Assembly (NCBI GenBank): GCA_029262795.1
Contig: JAJCYT010000034.1
Coordinates: forward strand, 124,001 to 188,000
DNA length: 64,000 nt
Direction of reading: 5' to 3'
Origin: Candidatus Fraserbacteria bacterium
GTDB lineage: Bacteria > Bipolaricaulota > Bipolaricaulia > RBG-16-55-9 > JAJCYT01
Shown here: positions 1-6,464 of the stretch, one piece after another
Numbering within the stretch: the first letter of the stretch is position 1
How the letters are laid out: every line of letters begins with the position of its first letter
Program-made: the position numbers and the translations under genes
The notes under the pieces: model-generated
The model's input: only the letters and a program-made list of their open reading frames with translations
Told to the model about the DNA's origin: nothing
Database searches by the model: none

Positions 1-1
1 A

Positions 2-841
2 AATGGTCAAACCCTGCGTGAATACAATATCGTTGCAATAGATAAGGAAATAGAAATTGCCCCTGGCATTTTCTTCCCCGCCTGGACATACAACGGGCGC
101 GTGCCTGGCCCCACCATTCGTTGCACCGAAGGCGATCTCATTCGCATTACTTTCACCAATGGGGGTGAGCATCCACACACCATTCACTTTCATGGCATTC
201 ATTCTGCAGCCATGGACGGTGTGCCTGGGGCTGGTGATGGGATGATTCATCCAGGTCAGACCACAGTGTATGAATTTTCAGCAGCCCCTTATGGTTGCCA
301 TTTGTATCATTGTCATGCCATTCCATTGAAGCGCCATATTCACAAAGGCCTTTACGGTGCTTTTATTATTGATCCAGACCCCAACAGGTACACGGGCGAG
401 GAACAACAAATTGCTCGAACCCGTCACCATGAGTCACCAGAGAATGCAGAATTTAACGAAATGGTGATGGTGATGAACGGTTTTGACACCAACATCGACG
501 GCGGCAACGAAATCTATGCGGTCAATTCCATTGGGTTTTGTTATCAGCAGGACCCGATTCCTGTGTCAAAAAACCAGAAACAGCGGCTTTATCTGATCAA
601 CGTGACGGAATTTGATGCCATTAACTCTTTCCATCTTCACGCCAATTTCTTCGACTATTACGACCATGGCACCACGCTGACGCCCACTTTGAAAACGGTG
701 GATACGATCATGCAGTGCCAGGGTCAGCGAGGAATTTTGGAGTTTTCGTTCGAGAATTTTGAAGACGGGATGTACATGTTCCACGCCCACCAAAGTGAGT
801 TTGCTGAATTGGGCTGGATGGGCATGTTCAACGTGAGTTAA
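2..841 (+). CDS. Two-domain multicopper oxidase, 5' end missing
   Basis: The reading frame is open from the left edge, so the N-terminus (probably a signal peptide) is missing; 279 codons are visible. Two cupredoxin domains are seen. Domain 1 has the HxH motif (HFHG, about codon 62), then HCH followed by a distal His in KRHIHKGL near codon 105, which gives a type 1 blue-copper site plus trinuclear ligands. Domain 2 has FHLHANFF and, near the C-terminus, FHAHQSEF...GWMGMF. There HAH replaces HCH, so domain 2 has no type 1 copper. This matches two-domain oxidases with the blue copper in domain 1. Such enzymes oxidise metal ions or small reductants with O2, outside the cytoplasm. The following ZIP transporter (10 bp gap) and DtxR regulator suggest metal (Fe, Mn or Cu) oxidation coupled to uptake; that role is inferred. 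Confidence 0.85.
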   Translation, partial: NGQTLREYNIVAIDKEIEIAPGIFFPAWTYNGRVPGPTIRCTEGDLIRITFTNGGEHPHTIHFHGIHSAAMDGVPGAGDGMIHPGQTTVYEFSAAPYGCHLYHCHAIPLKRHIHKGLYGAFIIDPDPNRYTGEEQQIARTRHHESPENAEFNEMVMVMNGFDTNIDGGNEIYAVNSIGFCYQQDPIPVSKNQKQRLYLINVTEFDAINSFHLHANFFDYYDHGTTLTPTLKTVDTIMQCQGQRGILEFSFENFEDGMYMFHAHQSEFAELGWMGMFNVS

Positions 842-850
842 GGAGACATC

Positions 851-2062
851 ATGAATGCAAATACTGAATCTAACAATTTAGACCAAATGGATTTTGGCTC
901 CCGACAATGGATGCTGTTGGTGTTGCCACTGATTATTTTGGCTGTGTTGATCTGGATGTTTGTGCAGTTGAATCCACTGCAAGCATTGATCGGTGCAGCG
1001 CCGCCTGTGGAAGAATTGACCATCGACCGCTTTTCGTTAAGCAGTGATGGAATCAAAGCCTATGTCATCAATGGCGGGCCGGATCCGGTGACCATTGCTC
1101 AGGTGTTTGTGGATGAAGCTTATTGGAATTTTAGCATCAGTCCTGCCGCAGAACTGCCTCGCCTGGGGCGAGCCATCATCGACATTCCTTACCCTTGGGT
1201 TGAAGGTGAAGCGCATGAAGTGGTGCTGGTGACCAACACGGGCGTGACCTTTGATGGCGCGATTGATGTGGCGTTGGAAACCCCCATTCCTGGGGCCGAT
1301 TACTGGCTAATGTTTGCTATTCTGGGCTTTTACGTGGGCATTGTGCCCGTGGGCCTGGGCCTGCTTTGGTTCCCTTTGTTGCGAAGGCTCGGCAAGAAAG
1401 GCATCAATTTTATTCTGACACTGACCGTGGGCCTGCTGGTGTTCCTGCTGGCGGATACGGCACTGGAAGCAATCGAAATTTCCGAAGGCCTGCCCGAAGT
1501 GTTTCAGGCTGTGCCTTTGATTTTCTTTGCTGGCCTGCTCAGTTTTATGGCATTGGTGGCCATTGGTCGCCAAAAAGAAACCGCAACCTCGGATGTGCCA
1601 CGCAACAAACGCCTGTGGCTGGCCACCAGCATAGCGATTGGCATTGGCTTGCATAATTTGGGTGAAGGCATGGCCATTGGCGCGGCAGTTGCGCTGGGTG
1701 AAGCCGCACTTGGGACATTTTTAGTGATTGGCTTCACGCTTCATAATTTGACGGAGGGCATTGGCATCGGTGCACCGGTTGCCAAGGATCGGCCTGGGAT
1801 TGCCCGTTTGTTGGGTCTGGCAGTGATTGCCGGTGGTCCTGCCATTCTGGGTACCTGGATTGGTGGATTTGCGTTTTCGCCTTTCTGGGCAGTGATCTTT
1901 TTGGCCATTGGCACAGGTGCCATTCTTCAAGTCGTCTACGAAGTGACGCGATTGCTGTTTGAAAGCAATGAAAACCATCAATTGTTTACCTGGCCCAACA
2001 TTGCAGGCTTAACGCTTGGCTTGGGCATCATGTACCTGACCGCGTTGCTGGTGAAGTTTTAA
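851..2062 (+). CDS. ZIP-family metal permease with an N-terminal extracytoplasmic domain
   Basis: This 403-residue protein has an N-terminal membrane segment (about 19-41), a roughly 95-residue beta-rich extracytoplasmic stretch (to about 150), then several hydrophobic helices to the C-terminus. Two ZIP signatures, LHNLGEGMAIG (about 265) and LHNLTEGIGIG (about 296), match the metal-binding H-N-x-x-E-G motifs of TM4 and TM5 in ZupT/ZIP carriers, which import Zn, Fe or Mn. The N-terminal domain is not part of a usual ZIP and may dock with the oxidase encoded 10 bp upstream. The start has a good ribosome site (AAGGAG, 841-846). It probably shares a transcript with its neighbours. Confidence 0.85.
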   Translation: MNANTESNNLDQMDFGSRQWMLLVLPLIILAVLIWMFVQLNPLQALIGAAPPVEELTIDRFSLSSDGIKAYVINGGPDPVTIAQVFVDEAYWNFSISPAAELPRLGRAIIDIPYPWVEGEAHEVVLVTNTGVTFDGAIDVALETPIPGADYWLMFAILGFYVGIVPVGLGLLWFPLLRRLGKKGINFILTLTVGLLVFLLADTALEAIEISEGLPEVFQAVPLIFFAGLLSFMALVAIGRQKETATSDVPRNKRLWLATSIAIGIGLHNLGEGMAIGAAVALGEAALGTFLVIGFTLHNLTEGIGIGAPVAKDRPGIARLLGLAVIAGGPAILGTWIGGFAFSPFWAVIFLAIGTGAILQVVYEVTRLLFESNENHQLFTWPNIAGLTLGLGIMYLTALLVKF

Positions 2063-2085
2063 ACCACTTTTAAACAAAGGGACAC

Positions 2086-2769
2086 ATGATGATGCATACC
2101 CAGGCTGTTGAGGATTATTTAAAAGCCGTTTACGAGATTCAGAAAAGAAACGACAAAGTGACCACCTCGGCGGTGGCTGAGGAACTTGAGGTTGCACCGG
2201 CTTCAGCCACCAACATGCTCAAAAAACTGTCCGAGATGAAGTTGGTGACACACGAACCTTATCGGGGCGTAACACTGACCGAAGCCGGACAAAAGGTGGC
2301 GCTGGAGGTCATTCGCCATCACCGCCTGATCGAAACCTATTTGGCAGAAGCCCTGGGGGTGCCGTGGGATCAGGTGCATGCCGAAGCTGAAAAGTGGGAG
2401 CATGTGTTGTCCGAAGATCTCGAAGATCGGATAGACGAGAAACTGGGCTATCCAACGCGAGACCCTCATGGCTCCCCCATTCCCAGTCGAGATGGCAGCG
2501 TGCCTGAGGCGCAGTCCGTTGGTTTGGATACGTTGGATGAAGGTCAATCGGCCACCATCATTGAGGTCGATGACCGAAACCCTGAATTGTTAAGATACCT
2601 TGGTTCTTTGGGGCTGTATCCTGAAGCTCGAATTACCGTGGTTGAGTTGGCCCCGTTTAGCGGGCCAATCACTTTATTGGTTGAAGGCCAGCAACATGCC
2701 CTGGGGCGAGAAGCCGCACAACACATTCAGGTGAGCGAAGTGGAATCCACCTCCGCGAGTGTTGCTTGA
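2086..2769 (+). CDS. DtxR/MntR-family metal-dependent transcriptional regulator
   Basis: This 227-residue protein begins with a winged helix-turn-helix (about 1-65: EDYLKAVYEI, TTSAVAEELEVAPASATNML). A metal-binding dimerisation domain follows (HHRLIETYLAEALGVPWDQVH, E and H ligands, about 80-140), then a C-terminal SH3/FeoA-like domain (about 150-222). That is the full length and order of IdeR/DtxR rather than short MntR. Such proteins bind Fe(II) or Mn(II) and repress metal-uptake genes. It lies 23 bp after the ZIP gene, so it probably regulates its own cluster. Three in-frame ATGs (2086, 2089, 2092) are possible starts behind AAAGGGA. Confidence 0.88.
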   Translation: MMMHTQAVEDYLKAVYEIQKRNDKVTTSAVAEELEVAPASATNMLKKLSEMKLVTHEPYRGVTLTEAGQKVALEVIRHHRLIETYLAEALGVPWDQVHAEAEKWEHVLSEDLEDRIDEKLGYPTRDPHGSPIPSRDGSVPEAQSVGLDTLDEGQSATIIEVDDRNPELLRYLGSLGLYPEARITVVELAPFSGPITLLVEGQQHALGREAAQHIQVSEVESTSASVA

Positions 2770-2805
2770 TGGCAATCAATTGCAAAAAGGATATCGAAAC
2801 GAAAA

Positions 2806-2867
2806 GCAGAATCTACACACAGTCCAATCATGCCCCCTTCAGACGAAGGGGGTTGGGGGTTTGAAGC
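2806..2867 (-). repeat. Dispersed hairpin repeat, copy A
   Basis: One of five intergenic copies of a short GC-rich element. Its core is CCCCCTT-N-AAGGGGG next to a TTGGGGGTTTGAAGC arm. Read on the minus strand it matches copies B, C and E; copy D has the same orientation as this one. The core can form a stem-loop. It contains no ORF and lies between the DtxR gene and the infB promoter, where it could also act as a terminator. Confidence 0.7.
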
Positions 2868-2961
2868 TTTTATAGTTTTGTTGATAGATTGTAAAAGTTC
2901 TTGATAAAACCCCCCTTGCAATAAACTGAGATAGAGTGCTGACAAACGTGGTGTTTTTGGT

Positions 2962-2990
2962 TTGACAAGCCAAAAAGCACTTTGTATAGT
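2962..2990 (+). promoter_or_regulatory. Sigma70-type promoter for infB
   Basis: TTGACA at 2962-2967, a 17-bp spacer and TATAGT at 2985-2990, placed 28 bp before the infB start. This is a near-consensus match, so infB here has its own strong promoter rather than depending on an upstream nusA operon. Confidence 0.8.
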
Positions 2991-3018
2991 GACCTGCTAG
3001 AAAAGAGGCAGAATATTT

Positions 3019-4992
3019 ATGGCAAAAAAGCGCGTATATGAAGTGGCAAAAGAAATTGGAATCCCTGCAAAGGAGTTGCTTGTCCGTTTGAAAGAGGCTG
3101 GTATTGAAGCCAAAAGCAACTTCAGCACTTTGGACGATGATCAAGTTGCGCAGGTATCCAAATTATTTGCTAATGGTGGCGTGGCAACCGCTGCCCCTGA
3201 AGCCACGGCCAAACCCGAGGTGTCGGAAGCCGTCGCTGAAGTAGAAACACAACCTGAGACTGTTGCCGAAGAAAAAGCTGAACCAGAAGTTGAAACACCT
3301 GAACCTACGCCAGAACCTGTTCAAGCCGAAGCAAAACCTGTTGCTGAAGACACAACGGATGATGAAGAAGCAGAATTAGAACGTCTGATGGCTGAAGAAG
3401 CCGCTTCACAGCAGGAAGTCCTGGCAGAAGTAGAGCAAGAAGTGGCGGTTCAAACCGCAACAATGCCTCGGAAAAAATCGACAGGCACCGAACTTCGCCC
3501 ACCTGTGGTGACCATTTTGGGCCACGTTGACCACGGCAAGACCACATTGTTGGATCACATTCGTCAAACCCGTGTGGTGGATGGCGAAGCTGGTGGCATT
3601 ACCCAGGGCATTGGGGCTTATCAGGCTGTTTATAAAGACCAAGTCATTACTTTTATTGATACACCAGGCCATGCCGCATTTACGAACATGCGCGCTCGCG
3701 GCGCACAGGCCACCGACATTGTGATTTTGGTGGTTGCTGCCGATGACGGCGTGATGGCACAAACAGAAGAAGCCATCAACCATGCCAAAGCGGCAGGGGT
3801 TCCGATCATTGTGGCTGTCAACAAAATTGACAAAGCGCCCGATCGCCTTGATCGCGTCAAGCAGGATTTGGTACAGCAGGAATTGACCCCCGAAGATTGG
3901 GGCGGAGACACCATTACGGTACCGTTGTCCGCTTTAAATGGCCAGGGTGTTGACGATTTGCTGGAAATGATTTTGCTTACTGCCGAGCTTCAGGAATACA
4001 AAGCCGATCCCAAGGGGCCGGTTGAAGCTGTGGTGATTGAAAGTCATCTCGATTCACAACGCGGCCCGATTACCTCCATCCTGGTGAGGGATGGCACATT
4101 GCATAATCGTGATGTGGTGGTGGTTGGCAACACGCATGGACGTATCAAGTCACTGACCGATGGTCACGGAAAACCGTTGCAATCGGCAGGGCCAAGTGTG
4201 CCTGTTCAGGTGTTGGGGTTGGATGCAGTGCCTCCAGCAGGTGCCAAGCTGGAAGTGGTGGATCAACTGAATGTGGCCAAGAATCAGGCTGCTGACCGTA
4301 GAGAAGAAGAACGCCAGGTTCGCCTGGCCCCTCAGCGCAAGACGATGACTGATTTGATGAGCGAAATGCTTATCAAAGGCAAGTTGCGTCTGGTGCTCAA
4401 AGCGGATTCGGCAGGGGCTTTGGAAGTGATGGAATCTGAGTTGAAGAAAATTGAACTCGAAGACATTTCCATTGATATTTTGCACACCGGTGTTGGTCCT
4501 GTTGGCGAAAGTGATGTCATGCTGGCTGCTTCGGGTGAAGATGCTCAGGCTGCGGTGATCGGTTTTCGCACCACGGTGGACAAAACTGCGGCAAGCCGTG
4601 CGCAACAGGCTGGCATTACGCTGCGCACCTATAACATCATCTACGAACTGGTCCAAGAAGTGGAACGCGCTTTGCGTCGCATGGTTGAGCCAGAATTCCA
4701 GGAAGTGAAGCTGGCAGAAATCGAAGTGCGCGATGTATTCAAAATTCCTCGTGTGGGCACCGTGGCCGGTTGCTTTGTGCGAGATGGCATCGTGGTTCGC
4801 AACAGCAAAATTCGTGTGCTCCGCGACGGTGTGGAAATCCACCAGGGTTCGATGCGCAACCTCAAGCGTTTTGAGGAAGATGCGAAACAGGTGGAAAAAG
4901 GCAAAGAATGCGGCATCCTGCTTGAAGGATTTAACGACCTGCAAACAGGCGACTTGCTGGAAAACTTCAAGGTTGAGAAAGTCGAAATTTAA
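3019..4992 (+). CDS. infB: Translation initiation factor IF-2
   Basis: A 657-residue GTPase that delivers initiator fMet-tRNA to the 30S subunit. Visible parts are an IF2N-type N-terminal domain (KKRVYEVAKEIGIPAKELL, 1-50), an acidic Pro/Glu-rich linker (about 55-150), the G domain starting about residue 168 (GHVDHGKTT, DTPGHAAF, NKID), and domains II, III and IV to the end (AEIEVRDVFKIP, GSMRNLKRFEED). It is short compared with enterobacterial IF-2 (about 890), because only one N-terminal module and a short linker are present. It starts at ATG 3019 behind AAAGAGG. nusA and the ylxR gene, often just upstream in other bacteria, are absent here; a DtxR gene lies there instead. DUF503 and rbfA follow as usual. 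Confidence 0.97.
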   Translation: MAKKRVYEVAKEIGIPAKELLVRLKEAGIEAKSNFSTLDDDQVAQVSKLFANGGVATAAPEATAKPEVSEAVAEVETQPETVAEEKAEPEVETPEPTPEPVQAEAKPVAEDTTDDEEAELERLMAEEAASQQEVLAEVEQEVAVQTATMPRKKSTGTELRPPVVTILGHVDHGKTTLLDHIRQTRVVDGEAGGITQGIGAYQAVYKDQVITFIDTPGHAAFTNMRARGAQATDIVILVVAADDGVMAQTEEAINHAKAAGVPIIVAVNKIDKAPDRLDRVKQDLVQQELTPEDWGGDTITVPLSALNGQGVDDLLEMILLTAELQEYKADPKGPVEAVVIESHLDSQRGPITSILVRDGTLHNRDVVVVGNTHGRIKSLTDGHGKPLQSAGPSVPVQVLGLDAVPPAGAKLEVVDQLNVAKNQAADRREEERQVRLAPQRKTMTDLMSEMLIKGKLRLVLKADSAGALEVMESELKKIELEDISIDILHTGVGPVGESDVMLAASGEDAQAAVIGFRTTVDKTAASRAQQAGITLRTYNIIYELVQEVERALRRMVEPEFQEVKLAEIEVRDVFKIPRVGTVAGCFVRDGIVVRNSKIRVLRDGVEIHQGSMRNLKRFEEDAKQVEKGKECGILLEGFNDLQTGDLLENFKVEKVEI

Positions 4993-5079
4993 TCGACCTG
5001 CGAAGTTTTTATTCTTATGTCATTTGCCATATCAATTGCCGATCTTGATGACCCAGTTCAGCTTTCAAAGGTGACTGCG

Positions 5080-5361
5080 ATGAAAGTGGGCGTGCTAACC
5101 GTGCAGTTTCGACTGCATACCCCAAATTCATTAAAGGACAAACGATCATTGATCAAGCACATCATTTCCCAGTTGCAGCAGACGCACAATATTTCTGTGG
5201 CAGAAGTGGATCATCAGGACGAAAAAAGAATGGCAACCTTGGGCATCTCTTGTGTGGGCACGGACAACCCATTTGTGCATCGGGTGCTTTCCAAAGTATC
5301 TTCTCAGTGTGATCAATTTATGGATTGCGATGTTGAAAATACGCACCTGGAGGTGTGGTAG
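5080..5361 (+). CDS. DUF503 (YlxP-like) small protein
   Basis: A 93-residue protein beginning MKVGVLTVQFRLHTPNSLKDKR, with LISVAEVD-like and ATLGISCVG segments typical of the DUF503/YlxP family. The family is encoded between infB and rbfA in many bacteria and its molecular role is unclear; a link to ribosome maturation is inferred from context. An upstream in-frame ATG at 5017 exists, but 5080 is preferred. It is preceded by AAAGGTG and gives the conserved MKVG N-terminus. Confidence 0.8.
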   Translation: MKVGVLTVQFRLHTPNSLKDKRSLIKHIISQLQQTHNISVAEVDHQDEKRMATLGISCVGTDNPFVHRVLSKVSSQCDQFMDCDVENTHLEVW

Positions 5362-5363
5362 GT

Positions 5364-5735
5364 ATGGGCCGACGCGGTCATGCTTTTGAAAAAAACGTAA
5401 ACATCCTCAAGCGTGAACTGGCTGATGTGCTGGCCGAAGCGCGTGATCCCCGCCTGGGGTTTTTTACCTTAATGGATGTTAGGGTGTCACCTGATATGTA
5501 TTATGCAGATGTTTTTATCAGTGTGGTGAACGAAGAAGAAGAAGCAGAAACCATCGAAGTGCTTCAGGCGCATCGGGGTTATTTTCGATCCGAACTGGCC
5601 AAACGCCTGAACACAAAGCGCACGCCTGAGCTTCGCTTCGAAATTGACACGCTGGTTCAACACACACAACATATGGATGAATTGTTTGATAAACTTGAAG
5701 TCGAAGCCCCTCGCCCGACGGATGAGGAAGAATAA
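5364..5735 (+). CDS. rbfA: 30S ribosome-binding factor A
   Basis: A 123-residue KH-fold protein needed for late 30S maturation and cold adaptation. The sequence GRRGHAFEKNVNILKRELADVL, DPRLGFFTLMDVRVSPDMYYADVFISV and RTPELRFEIDTLVQH follows the RbfA family from end to end. ATG 5364 is preferred over GTG 5355 because GGAGGT (5349-5354) lies at proper spacing to it and would abut the GTG. The start follows the DUF503 stop codon directly. truB and rpsO, often next in the operon, are not here: the following gene is convergent. Confidence 0.93.
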   Translation: MGRRGHAFEKNVNILKRELADVLAEARDPRLGFFTLMDVRVSPDMYYADVFISVVNEEEEAETIEVLQAHRGYFRSELAKRLNTKRTPELRFEIDTLVQHTQHMDELFDKLEVEAPRPTDEEE

Positions 5736-5745
5736 ACTTTCTAAT

Positions 5746-6456
5746 TCAGTCTTGTGATTCTGGCAGGACATATACCTTTAACAACACAACAGATTCCTGA
5801 TCGAGACTCTTGGCGCTGAAAGTCAATTCCTTGCGTTCCAATGAAGCGCCCTTGGCAACGATGGCTTGAACGGTGACGGTGGTGGATTCACCAGGTTGAA
5901 GTTCGGGGCTGTTTTCAAGCATGTTGATTAGCCAGTCTTCAGGAAATTCTTTCATCTCAAGTTCAAATCTGCCAGCCTTGTTGCCAATGTTGGTCAGCGT
6001 GTAGTCCAGAAGCAATGGATCACCTTCCTCCACGTCGAGTTGTTCAACATCGGAAAGCATTCGCGGCACAGCAATTGATTTGACGGTGACCGTGCTGTTG
6101 GTCTGGAGTGCTGTGTTGTCTCGTTTGGCATTGAGGGTAATGGGATAACTGTCGGCTTCGGTTTGCGCAGGGATTTGCACGTTCACAAACAGCGTGGCTT
6201 CTGATTCAGTCAAGTCATACGTCGAAGGAAAACTGACCGTCTGCCAGCCTTGCGGCAGGTCAATGGCCAGGGTGTAAAGACCCACAGGGGCATTTTCAAA
6301 ACGATAGGCAATGGTGGCAACGCCGCTGGGAATGGCGGAAGTATCTGTAGCAACAGGCTTTAATGGCGATTCAGAGGGGATGAACTGACGCCACAATAAG
6401 CTGCCAATCAACAACAGGCCCACAAATATAAAGGTAAAAAGATATCGTTTGTTCAC
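5746..6456 (-). CDS. Membrane-anchored NEW3-type (Ig-like) protein, last gene of the surface-fibre operon
   Basis: A 236-residue protein with an N-terminal signal anchor (about 5-24, no cleavage motif obvious) and an extracytoplasmic part made of two Ig-like beta modules. The modules are typical NPCBM-associated NEW3 sequences: VGLYTLAIDLPQGWQTVSF, then LDYTLTNIGNKAGRFELEM and PEDWLINML with GESTTVTV. The same module opens the large protein encoded 8 bp upstream, which suggests the two act together. Function unknown; possibly a periplasmic scaffold for the assembly system. It is the ninth and last gene of the minus-strand run and converges on rbfA. Confidence 0.7.
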   Translation of the reverse strand: MNKRYLFTFIFVGLLLIGSLLWRQFIPSESPLKPVATDTSAIPSGVATIAYRFENAPVGLYTLAIDLPQGWQTVSFPSTYDLTESEATLFVNVQIPAQTEADSYPITLNAKRDNTALQTNSTVTVKSIAVPRMLSDVEQLDVEEGDPLLLDYTLTNIGNKAGRFELEMKEFPEDWLINMLENSPELQPGESTTVTVQAIVAKGASLERKELTFSAKSLDQESVVLLKVYVLPESQD

Positions 6457-6464
6457 ACACTCAC

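Noticed and set aside
4150-4944. 264-codon minus-strand frame inside infB.
   Set aside because: Lies wholly antisense to a conserved gene; composition reflects the codon pattern of infB.
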